Source: Mycolicibacterium gilvum
GTDB taxonomy: Bacteria; Actinomycetota; Actinomycetes; Mycobacteriales; Mycobacteriaceae
DNA: 64,000 nucleotides
Direction of reading: 5' to 3'
Assembly (NCBI RefSeq): GCF_900454025.1
Contig: NZ_UGQM01000001.1
Location: 3,720,001 to 3,784,000, forward strand
Position numbers and translations under genes: made by a program. Numbering within the stretch: the first letter of the stretch is position 1; each line of letters begins with the position of its first letter. Positions 17,938 through 25,669 of the stretch are shown here, piece after piece. Below the pieces are notes generated by a model. It was not told where the DNA came from, made no database searches, and saw nothing but the letters and a program-made list of their open reading frames with translations.

Positions 17938-20487
17938 TTGCGCCGACTCTCGACCTCCGCGGTCGTCCTCCTGACGTTTCCCCCGGTATTCGCCCTGTCG
18001 ATCGTCGCGGGACGCGCCACCCGCTTGGGCGGCAGCGAGGTGGCGTTGGTGTGGCCGGCGGCCGCCGTGGCGGTCATGTGGTTGCTCGCCGTGCACCCCT
18101 GCTCGCTGCGTCAGCGTGCGATTCACGTGACGTTGCTCGGCATCCTGGCCTACGGCGTGAATGTCGCCACGGGCGCCACCGTGTCGCTCAGCGCGTGGTT
18201 CGTGCTGGTCAATGTGGTGTTGGCGGTGGTGACGGTCGGCCTTCTGCATTACGGCCGCAGCGACGCCGTCCTTCGAGACCCGGCCGACCTGGCCCGCCTC
18301 GTCGTCGCGGTGGCCACCGGAACGATGTGCGCCGCCGTACTGGCCACCCTGTACCTGACACCGGTCACGGGTGCGCCGGCATGGGCGACGTTCGCGCTCT
18401 TCACGGCGCGTAACGGGGCGTCCGCGCTGGTCGGCGTGGCGGTGTGGCTGTGCCTTCGTGACGTGCCGTGGAAGCGTCCGCGCGTCAGACCGGCGATGCT
18501 CGTGGAGGGACTGGTCGTCGGGACGATCGTCGTGTCCGTCTTCGCGTGGAGCTTCTGGCTGAACACCGGGACACCGATGACGTTCATGGTCCTGTTGCCG
18601 ACGACCTGGGTGGCCTTGCGCTACAGCACCCCGGTGAGCACGCTGTTCGTGGTCGCCGCCGCCAACTGGATCATCTTCGCCACGCTGTCGGACAGGGGCC
18701 CGCTGCTGGCTTCGGACCTGCAGGTGCGGGCGCTGCTGGCGCAGGGCATGGTCTTCAGCCTCACGGTGATCGTGTTGGCGCTGGCGCTGTACCGCGACTC
18801 GCGCGTGCGGCTGATCGCCGAACTCGAAGCGTCGAGGGATCAGGCCGACCAGGACTCCGAACTCCTCGGCGCCGTGCTCGACAGCATCCACGACGGTGTG
18901 ATCCTGGTCGACCCGGCCGATCGCGTCGTCCTGCGCAACGCCCGCGCCGACGACTCAGGGCTTGTCGACGAGGTCGTCGCAGCAGCTCGCACGGCCGGCC
19001 ATGGCGGTGCGGATGCTCCGGAACCGGCAGTGCCCCACGACGTCATCGTCTCCGTCGAGGACTCGAGGACACTGGAACTGACCACCACCCCGCTTCCCCG
19101 CCAGCCCCAGTTCGACGTGATGGCGTTCCGGGACGTCACCGAGGTCCGCAGGAACGCCCGCGAGCTGCGCGAAGCCCGGGATCTGTTCGCCGGGGTCCTG
19201 CAGGCGGCCTCCGAGCAGGCCATCATCGGAACCGATCAGGACGGTCTCATCACGGTGTTCAACCAGGGGGCGGAACGCCTCCTGGGGTGGACCGCGGAGG
19301 AGATGATCGGCCGTCCCGTGACCGACGTCCACGACCTCGGGGAAATGATCGTCCGCGCCGACGAACTCGGTGTACCGCCAGGTTTCGAAGCCTTCATCGC
19401 CAACGTCACCCCCGACGACGCCGAGATCCGCGAGTGGACGTACGTCCGCCGCGACGGGAGCCACGCAGACGTCAGCCTGGCGATCTCTCAGATGTCCGAT
19501 CCGGATGGCTCCCGCGTCGGCTACATCGGAGTCGCCACCGACATCACCGAACGCAAGAAAGCCGAGCGCGCGCTCGCCGAAAGCGAGGAACGCTTCCGGT
19601 CGGCCTTCGACACCGCCCCGATGGGAATGTTCATGTTCACCGTCACCCCGGGCGACGCCGGACGCATCACGCGGTGCAATCAGGCCCTCGCCGACTTCCT
19701 CGGCCGATCGACGTCGGAGGTTCCCGGGATGTCGGTGACCGACCTCGGTACGAACGAAAATGCCGATGGCACAGAGGGACTCGCCAGGCTCCTCGCGCTG
19801 ACCGACGGAGAACCGGTGAGTGCGGAGGTGCGGTTCCGGCGGTGGGACGGTGACACGATGTGGGGTGCGGTGTCGGCCTCGGTCGTCGCCGCAGCCGGCG
19901 CCGACCCGTACGGGATCTGCCTGGTCGAGGACATCACCAGCCGCAAACGTGCCGAAGCCGAACTGCAGCATCTGGCCCTGCACGATCCGTTGACAGGACT
20001 GGCCAATCGCGCGCTGCTGGTGGACCGCGTCGAGCAGGCCATCGCCGACATCGGCCGTCACGCTCCCGCATGCGTCGGACTGCTGTATCTGGACCTCGAC
20101 GGGTTCAAGCCCGTCAACGACACGTGGGGTCACGCCGCCGGCGACGAGGTCCTCAACGCAGTCGCACGGCGGATCGAGAACTCGATCAGGCCGGGAGATA
20201 CCGCAGCCCGACTGGGTGGCGACGAATTCGCGGTGCTGTGTCCGGTGATCAAAGACAGCGAGGCCCTGCACGGCATCGCCGAACGCATCCGGCGGGAAGT
20301 CCGCCGGCCGCTGCGACTGCGCGCGGGACGCACCTACGATCGGCTGTCCGCGAGTATCGGCGCGGCCACGTCAGGCGGGAACAGCAACGCGGAATCGTTG
20401 ATCGCCCACACGGACCGGTTGATGTACCGAGCGAAACGGAACGGCAAAGACCGCGTCGCCGACGATCTGGTCCCCGTCGAGGGCTGA
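17938..20487 (+). CDS. membrane MASE1-PAS-GGDEF diguanylate cyclase
   Basis: 849 aa. About eight N-terminal membrane helices (residues 1-290, MASE1-like sensor), a short degenerate PAS-like region, two clear PAS/PAC units (about residues 415-545 and 550-675), then a GGDEF domain with intact active site LGGDEFAVL. RPGD five residues before GGDEF is a product-inhibition I-site. So it should make cyclic-di-GMP in response to a membrane/PAS signal. No EAL domain. TTG start with GGGAGGGA upstream. It is the last core gene before the tRNA remnant. Confidence 0.9.
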   Translation: MRRLSTSAVVLLTFPPVFALSIVAGRATRLGGSEVALVWPAAAVAVMWLLAVHPCSLRQRAIHVTLLGILAYGVNVATGATVSLSAWFVLVNVVLAVVTVGLLHYGRSDAVLRDPADLARLVVAVATGTMCAAVLATLYLTPVTGAPAWATFALFTARNGASALVGVAVWLCLRDVPWKRPRVRPAMLVEGLVVGTIVVSVFAWSFWLNTGTPMTFMVLLPTTWVALRYSTPVSTLFVVAAANWIIFATLSDRGPLLASDLQVRALLAQGMVFSLTVIVLALALYRDSRVRLIAELEASRDQADQDSELLGAVLDSIHDGVILVDPADRVVLRNARADDSGLVDEVVAAARTAGHGGADAPEPAVPHDVIVSVEDSRTLELTTTPLPRQPQFDVMAFRDVTEVRRNARELREARDLFAGVLQAASEQAIIGTDQDGLITVFNQGAERLLGWTAEEMIGRPVTDVHDLGEMIVRADELGVPPGFEAFIANVTPDDAEIREWTYVRRDGSHADVSLAISQMSDPDGSRVGYIGVATDITERKKAERALAESEERFRSAFDTAPMGMFMFTVTPGDAGRITRCNQALADFLGRSTSEVPGMSVTDLGTNENADGTEGLARLLALTDGEPVSAEVRFRRWDGDTMWGAVSASVVAAAGADPYGICLVEDITSRKRAEAELQHLALHDPLTGLANRALLVDRVEQAIADIGRHAPACVGLLYLDLDGFKPVNDTWGHAAGDEVLNAVARRIENSIRPGDTAARLGGDEFAVLCPVIKDSEALHGIAERIRREVRRPLRLRAGRTYDRLSASIGAATSGGNSNAESLIAHTDRLMYRAKRNGKDRVADDLVPVEG

Positions 20488-20496
20488 AAACCTCTG

Positions 20497-20538
20497 TGGG
20501 CGCGGACGGTATCGAACCGCCGACCGCTGGTGTGTAAA
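20497..20538 (-). tRNA. 3' fragment of a tRNA-Val gene: candidate island attachment site (attR)
   Basis: Read on the minus strand: TTTACAC (anticodon loop, anticodon TAC), ACCAG (3' anticodon stem), a variable loop, the T arm GGCGG-TTCGATA-CCGTC, and CGCGCCC plus A as the 3' acceptor arm. The required 5' half (GGGCGCG acceptor, D arm, CTGGT stem) is absent from the adjoining higher coordinates. A 3' half next to unbroken core DNA is what an integrase leaves at the distal end of an island inserted in a tRNA gene. Confidence 0.75.
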
Positions 20539-20699
20539 TCGCGCCGTCCTGCGTCTCCGTGATTCTCGATAGTCGCATCAATGCCTATAAGTCCAGGTCA
20601 CGCGTCTCAGGTCTGCCGTACCGTCCGATGCCTCTGCACTCCTAGCTGCGTGTCTTGGCACACCGGCGGCACACGCGGGGGTTTTCTCCTTCGGAGTTT

Positions 20700-22404
20700 C
20701 TAGCCCGGATTTTGCGTGGTAATTGGTGTGGGTTCGGTGTGATGCCGAGTTGTGTTGTTGGGTAGTGGTTTTCGTGTGGTGGCGTAGAGGTGCTGTCCCG
20801 TGTCGCCGGGTGGGGCGGGCTTTCCTGGGGCCTGTGGGTCCTTCATCGTTGATGGGTCCGATGGGGTGGGGTGTTATCCGAAGGCGGTGCGGACGCGGTG
20901 CCAGGCGGCGGCGATCGCCGCCGCCCAGCGCCAGGTGGCATCGATGCGTAGCCGCAGTTGGCGGGCGCCGCGGGTGATACGGGCGGCCACGTGCAGGACC
21001 CGGTAGCGGAACGTGGTGATCTCGACGCGGGCCAGAGCGCGATCGCTGGCGAACCCGATGAGGCGGGTCCAGGTGACCAGGTCAGCGGCGGCCAGGACGA
21101 TTTCGAGCCAGGCAGCATTGGCCCAGAAGGAGTGGCAGGGCAGGTTACGCAGCCCGGTGGCTTTGAGTTCGCGGATACGGTCCTCGACGCGGGCGTGCTG
21201 GCGGTGCCGTAGTTCCAGACCGGCGACCTGACCGGGTACGACACCCGGTGGTGTGTCGGTGATGAACGCGGTGACCCGCATGCCGTCGGCGTCGGTGAAC
21301 CGCAACTGCGCGCCGGGGTGGGGGCGTTCTTTACGCAGGATCAGCCGGGTCCCTTCGGGCCAGGAGGCCAGGTTGACCAGGTCGGTGGCTTCAGCGACCC
21401 ACGCGCCGTCGCGGATCCCGCCGTCGGTGTCGATCGCTGGATACCAGCAATCGCCGAGGTTGAGGGTGTCCACGGCGTCCTGGACGCGGGTATCGACGGG
21501 GTACCCGAAGGAGAACCCGGCCCCGGCGGCCCGGCACGCTGCGGCGAATTTGTGGGTGGATCCGGCGGTATCGCAGCGCACCAACACCTTCGGGGCCTCG
21601 GGGTTGTCGGGATCGTCGGGGTTGGGCCGCCACGCCGCTGGCAGCGATGCCAAAGCCTGGTGCAGGACGATGATGTGGTCGGAGGCGGTGTTGGAGCCGG
21701 CGTTACCGTTGCGCAGCAACCCGGCCAGGGCTTCGCCGCCGGCGATGTCGGGGCGGTCCAGAAACGCCAGCAGCGGGTGCAGCCCGAACGTTTTCTTCCA
21801 GGTCGGCGCAGCCCCGGCCTTGTTGTCGGAGTGATCGATCACCAGCGTGGCATCGATGTCGATATGCAGCCAGCCGCCGGTGGTGGGGGCGGCTCCGACA
21901 GCCCAGGCCGCTGCCCGCGCCGCGGCTCGGGCTGCGCGCACCCCGGGTAGATGCGCGGCATCGATCCGCTCATCGATCAGCCGCCACATGGTGGTCGTTG
22001 AGGCCTTGGCCCCCAGGACGTGCTCCCGGTCACCGCACAGCTGACCGACCGCGTCGATGCAGTCCGCGCCGTCGGCGACCGCGGCCGCCAGATCAGCGAA
22101 CACCTCCCCAGGCGCATACACCCACGGGCCGCGGTAGGTGTCGGCCAACGCGGCCGTGACCTGCGCCGATAAGCCGGTCCGGTCGGCAAGCTCACGCAGC
22201 ATGCCCATCCCGGCATGCGACACAACGCCATGGCCGTCGGCGGAAACTTTCACCGGCGATGCCGCCGCGATATTCTTCACCTGCGAAGTGCCTTCCCGTC
22301 AGGGTTTTTGAACCGTAGAGAAGTCCAATTATTCCTTGCAGGACAGGCACTTTCGCTTATCTACACACCCCCACAGTCAACATTCCACGAAAAATCCGGG
22401 CTAG
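20700..22404 (-). mobile_element. IS1380-family insertion sequence
   Basis: Bounded by 20-bp inverted repeats matching at 19 positions: CTAGCCCGGATTTTGCGTGG at 20700-20719 and its near-perfect complement at 22385-22404. It contains one intact transposase gene. No target duplication is visible (GTTT left, GGTG right), so one flank may have been rearranged, possibly in the deletion that also separated the tRNA remnant from any integrase. Confidence 0.85.
20874..22280 (-). CDS. IS1380-family transposase
   Basis: 468 aa, full length for the family. DDE residues: D in LHIDIDATLVIDHSD, D in VLVRCDTAGSTH, E in RQHARVEDRIRELKATG; the last motif (Y)-x-x-R-x-x-x-E-x-x-I-R is typical of IS4-superfamily enzymes. 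No frameshift is seen, so it may be active. It occupies most of the element between the two terminal repeats. Confidence 0.92.
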   Translation of the reverse strand: MKNIAAASPVKVSADGHGVVSHAGMGMLRELADRTGLSAQVTAALADTYRGPWVYAPGEVFADLAAAVADGADCIDAVGQLCGDREHVLGAKASTTTMWRLIDERIDAAHLPGVRAARAAARAAAWAVGAAPTTGGWLHIDIDATLVIDHSDNKAGAAPTWKKTFGLHPLLAFLDRPDIAGGEALAGLLRNGNAGSNTASDHIIVLHQALASLPAAWRPNPDDPDNPEAPKVLVRCDTAGSTHKFAAACRAAGAGFSFGYPVDTRVQDAVDTLNLGDCWYPAIDTDGGIRDGAWVAEATDLVNLASWPEGTRLILRKERPHPGAQLRFTDADGMRVTAFITDTPPGVVPGQVAGLELRHRQHARVEDRIRELKATGLRNLPCHSFWANAAWLEIVLAAADLVTWTRLIGFASDRALARVEITTFRYRVLHVAARITRGARQLRLRIDATWRWAAAIAAAWHRVRTAFG

Positions 22405-22430
22405 GGTGTGCGGACCCGAACTCGGTGCAG

Positions 22431-22460
22431 GTGAAGGTGAAGGTGAAGGTGAAGGTGAAG
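22431..22460 (+). repeat. hexanucleotide tandem repeat (GTGAAG)x5
   Basis: Five exact copies of GTGAAG, followed by GAAAGG. It lies in the non-coding gap between the IS1380-family element and the first IS256-family copy. Slippage-prone microsatellite; no coding or CRISPR character. Confidence 0.9.
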
Positions 22461-22493
22461 GAAAGGTACGCACACCGCGACCAGGGATTACAT

Positions 22494-22543
22494 GATTCTT
22501 GTTACTGAATACTTGTAACAAGAATCCTGTTACAGGATTCTTG
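22494..22543. repeat. alternating inverted repeats able to form two exclusive hairpins
   Basis: GATTCTTGTTAC (22494-22505) is the exact complement of GTAACAAGAATC (22515-22526). The latter overlaps CAAGAATCCTGT (22519-22530), which is the exact complement of ACAGGATTCTTG (22532-22543). The middle arm can therefore pair with either side. The block is AT-rich against the GC-rich background. It could be a terminator/attenuator or a multi-site protein binding region; function unknown. Confidence 0.7.
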
Positions 22544-22583
22544 TAATGCAGGTCAAGGTGTCAGTGAGCCTAAGTGGCGCACC

Positions 22584-24003
22584 GGTCAAGTCCAGGGATG
22601 TGGTGTACGAGGTCGTCGTGTGAGTCTTCGAGTTGATGGTTCAGGCGGTCAGGGCTGCGGGGGTGTCCTCCTGTTCGGTCGGGGTGTTCTGGTCGGCGCG
22701 TGATTTGCTCAGGACGTCGAGGCCGGGGTAGCGCCGGGATTCGGCCCATTCGTCGTGTTGTTCGGCCAGGACGGCCCCGACGAGGCGGTGAGGGCGTTGA
22801 GATGCCGACGACGTCGGTGCGTCGGCGGATCTCCTTGTTGAGCCGTTCCTGAGGGTTGTTGGACCAGATCTGGCGCCAGATCTGTTTGGGGAATGCGGTG
22901 AACGCCAGCAGATCCGGTCTGGCTGCTTCGAGGTGGTCGGCGACCTTGGGGAGTTTGTCGGCCAGTGCGTCGATAATCCGATCATATTGTGCGGCAACGG
23001 ATTCAGCGTCGGGTTGATCGAACACCGAATGCAGCAGGGTACGTACCCACGGCCACGAACTCTTGGGCGTGATGGCCATCAGGTTGGTCGTGTAGTGCGT
23101 TCTGCAGCGCTGCCAGGCCGCCCCGGGCAGCGTCCCGCGCCGATCGCGGCCACCAACCCGGCGTGGGCGTCGCTGGTGACCAGTTTGACCCCGGACAGCC
23201 CGCGCGCGGTCAGCGACCGCCAGAACGTGAGCCAGCCGGCTCCGTCTTCGGCGGTGCTGACGTCAACGCCCAGGATTTCGCGGTAGCCCTCGACGTTGAC
23301 TCCGACCGCGATCAACGCATGCACGTTGACCACCCGGCCCTGCTCGCGGACCTTGAGCACCAGGGCGTCGGCAGCGACGAACGTGTACGGACCGGCATCG
23401 AGCGGCCGGGTGCGGAACGCCTCCACGGCGGCGTCGAGTTCCTTGGCCATCACCGACACCTGCGACTTCGACAGGCTCGTGATGCCCAGGGTCTCGACCA
23501 GTTTGTCCATCCGCCGGGTCGATACCCCGAGCAGGTAGCAGGTGGCCACCACCGTCGTCAGGGCCCGCTCGGCCCGTTTGCGTCGTTCCAGCCGCCAGTC
23601 CGGGAAGTACGATCCGTGGCGCAGCTTCGGGATCGCGAGATCCAACGACCCTGCGCGGGTGTCGAATTGGCGGTGCCGGTAGCCGTTGCGGGAGTTGGTG
23701 CGCTCAGTGCTGCGCTCGCCGTATCCGGCGCCGCACAGGGCATCGGCTTCGGCACCCATCAGGGTGTGGATGACGGTGGCGAGCAGCTCGCGCAGCACGT
23801 CGGGGTGGCAGGTGGTGAGTCGTTCGGCCAGCACCGTGGGCAAGTCGATATTGTGGGCAGCGGTCATCGCGTGTGTTCCTTCTTTGCTCGAGTGACTTTG
23901 GACGGTCCCTCGAAGAATCACGCGATGACCCCCAATCATTCGGCTACGACACGCCGGTACGCTGATCAGGTCCGACTCGTACACCACCTTGGTGGACGCA
24001 ACC
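22584..24003 (-). mobile_element. IS256-family element, degenerate copy
   Basis: Same ends as the intact copy at 25670-27097: left end begins GGTCAAGTCCAGGGATGTGG, right end reads GGTTGCGTCCACCAAGGTGG on the minus strand. The flanks (GGCGCACC and GCGGACGG) do not match, so no target duplication is left. The transposase gene inside is frameshifted. Confidence 0.85.
22641..23867 (-). pseudogene. IS256-family transposase, two frameshifts
   Basis: Compared with the intact paralogue at 25728-26963, the frame breaks near 23134, where two extra G bases follow the codons for AAIGA, and again near 22795, where about 11 bp are missing after RRRTDVVGI. The N-terminal two thirds, including both catalytic Asp motifs (VAADALVLK, LVTSDAHAG), is otherwise almost identical to the intact copy, as is the C-terminal end EDTPAALTA. 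It could be mobilised only by the enzyme of the intact copy. Confidence 0.9.
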
Positions 24004-24099
24004 GCGGACGGTCCCCAACAGCCAGCAACGACACACGACACCGCTACATGCGCTCAACCTCAGAGCGAGCTGGCGGACTAAGGGTTGCATCGACGTCAT

Positions 24100-24118
24100 C
24101 TACGTAGGAAGACAGTAG
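24100..24118. promoter_or_regulatory. operator-like inverted repeat, copy 1 (imperfect)
   Basis: CTACGTAG-GAA-GACAGTAG: the left half is exact, the right half matches CTACGTAG at 6 of 8 positions. It lies 34 bp before the GTG at 24152 of the His-rich membrane protein. Three other copies with the same 3-bp spacing occur in the island at 25349, 58990 and 62086. Confidence 0.5.
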
Positions 24119-24151
24119 TTGATGACGAATGAATCTCGGTCGGGTTGAGAT

Positions 24152-24964
24152 GTGGTGTCATACAACCGCTGTCGCGGATGGCGCTGTCATCCTTTATCGG
24201 TGGCGCCTAGGACAGCGAAGAAAACCGACAGCCGGTTGGCAGCTCGACTAGCCGCGCTCGCCTCGCTGGGCGCCGCGGTCATCCACTTCGCCGTCGTACC
24301 CACCCACTGGCAGGAGTGGATGCCCGCTGGCGTGTTCTTCACATCGATCGCAGCCTTCCAACTGCTGTGGGCGCGGCTGGTTCTCACACGAACCACGACT
24401 CCTGTGCTAGCTGCCGGCATCATGCTCAACCTTGGAGCCATTGCTCTGTGGGCCGTGTCCAGGACCGCAGGAGCCCCGTACGGTCCGCACGCCGGGCAAG
24501 CCGAAGTGGTCCAAGCCGCGGACCTTTGTGCACTGCTGCTTCAGATCTATGTCGTGATGGGCGCCGGCTGGGTGTGGTACCGCGGCCTGCAAGGAGAGCC
24601 GGTACCGGTGTTCGGCAGCACATTAGTGCTCATGGGCGCAGTCGGTGTCGTGGCGCTGGCGTCCACGGTGGGCGCTGCTTCAGGCCTGCGGCACGGCCAT
24701 CATGCCCCAGCAGGCGCTGATGGTGGTCACCACGGGACGACCGCTGAGGGAGCCCACAGCCATCACGGGCCCACCGACGCAGAACCCGATCACCACGGGC
24801 AAAGCATCGAGCAGGTAGAAGATCATCACCGCCACGAAGAGCCAACCAATTCACCACCCACCGAGTCGATTGGGACACCTCCAGCGCCGGCACCTACCCA
24901 ATCTCCGCCAGCCCCAGCGATGCCGTTACACGACACCCACGCCGATCATGATCACGACGAATGA
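24152..24964 (+). CDS. membrane protein with histidine-rich C-terminal tail
   Basis: 270 aa (254 if GTG at 24200 is used). Four hydrophobic segments around residues 30-55, 60-80, 88-105 and 125-180 form a small membrane domain; the remaining 90 residues are soluble and rich in His, Asp and Pro (HHAPAGADGGHHGTTAEGAH, HADHDHDE). Such tails bind Cu, Ni or Zn in metal-handling proteins. I do not recognise a named family. It lies alone between the two IS256-family copies and has an operator-like repeat in its promoter region, suggesting metal-regulated expression. Confidence 0.75.
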   Translation: MVSYNRCRGWRCHPLSVAPRTAKKTDSRLAARLAALASLGAAVIHFAVVPTHWQEWMPAGVFFTSIAAFQLLWARLVLTRTTTPVLAAGIMLNLGAIALWAVSRTAGAPYGPHAGQAEVVQAADLCALLLQIYVVMGAGWVWYRGLQGEPVPVFGSTLVLMGAVGVVALASTVGAASGLRHGHHAPAGADGGHHGTTAEGAHSHHGPTDAEPDHHGQSIEQVEDHHRHEEPTNSPPTESIGTPPAPAPTQSPPAPAMPLHDTHADHDHDE

Positions 24965-25348
24965 TGTGTGATCCAAACCGCTTACACACACCCTCACGCT
25001 GACGCGGCTCGCCTGATTCCAGTAGAAGGTGGAAACCAGAGCCTCGATATGATCGCAGGAGCTGATGGGCACACCATCGACTTTGCAGGGGCCAGATCGG
25101 TTGAGTGACGGCAACCTCGTCCGCTACGGGTGAAAAGCCGCCACCGCAAGCTGCTGTCGATCAAGCCGCCGCCGCAAGTGGCGTCGCATTTCAGCGGCTG
25201 GGCCGGCCCACGACGAATCGCGGGGCTCTCCACAGCAGAGGGGCAGCAATCATCGCCCTTGCCTGGGGGGGGCAATGTGATCCGCGCACCCGCCGCCGGG
25301 GATCCTCTGTGTAGGGCCTTTGGTCATTTGCATATGTGGCTAAAGAAC
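24965..25348. other. non-coding stretch, no recognisable gene
   Basis: About 380 bp with no convincing reading frame: the short open frames have no initiation signals or family motifs. It precedes the operator-like repeat at 25349-25367 and the small membrane protein gene at 25434. It includes a G run (GGGGGGG) near 25266. Probably regulatory or remnant DNA. Confidence 0.5.
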
Positions 25349-25367
25349 CTCCGTATCAACTACGTAA
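25349..25367. promoter_or_regulatory. operator-like inverted repeat, copy 2 (imperfect)
   Basis: CTCCGTAT-CAA-CTACGTAA, i.e. the CTACGTAG-N3-CTACGTAG pattern with 6 of 8 and 7 of 8 matches. It lies 67 bp upstream of the small membrane protein gene at 25434, the original first gene of an ABC-exporter operon. Confidence 0.45.
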
Positions 25368-25433
25368 TTCCGTTGGTTTCGTCCCGTACGTGGCTCACCA
25401 TTGAGTTTGTCCTCGTGATGGAAGGAGACTTCG

Positions 25434-25658
25434 ATGAAGCGTAAATACATACCCTGGTACGGGGGAGCCCTCGTCGCGGCCGCAATCGCTGCAGTAGCCG
25501 TTGGTGTGCCGGCATCGACGGTTCTGCTGTTGCTGGTCGTGCTTGCCTGCCCTGTGATGATGATGCTCATGATGGGCGGAATGGGCGGAGGCCACAACAA
25601 CCATGGCCACGGCACCACCGGGACCGGCGACCAGCGCGACTCAGCTGGCCGGTCGTAG
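25434..25658 (+). CDS. small membrane protein (DUF2933-like)
   Basis: 74 aa. Short basic N terminus, one or two hydrophobic segments (residues 10-50), then a Met/Gly/His-rich end (MMMLMMGGMGGGHNNHGHG). Small proteins of this design are common beside copper-resistance genes. GAAGGAGAC just upstream of the ATG gives a strong ribosome site. Before the IS256 insertion the next gene was the methyltransferase at 27127, only about 40 bp downstream, so it headed an operon. Confidence 0.8.
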   Translation: MKRKYIPWYGGALVAAAIAAVAVGVPASTVLLLLVVLACPVMMMLMMGGMGGGHNNHGHGTTGTGDQRDSAGRS

Positions 25659-25669
25659 CCACTCCCGTC

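Noticed and set aside
20495..20600. Complete tRNA gene
   Set aside because: Only the 3' half folds; no D arm, 5' acceptor strand or 5' anticodon stem is found in the adjoining bases.
22431..22460. CRISPR repeats or plasmid iterons
   Set aside because: Uninterrupted 6-bp units with no spacers and no replication gene nearby.
25130..25444. 104-aa plus-strand reading frame over the promoter of the small membrane protein
   Set aside because: It runs through the operator-like repeat and the strong ribosome site of the gene at 25434, and has no recognisable motif.
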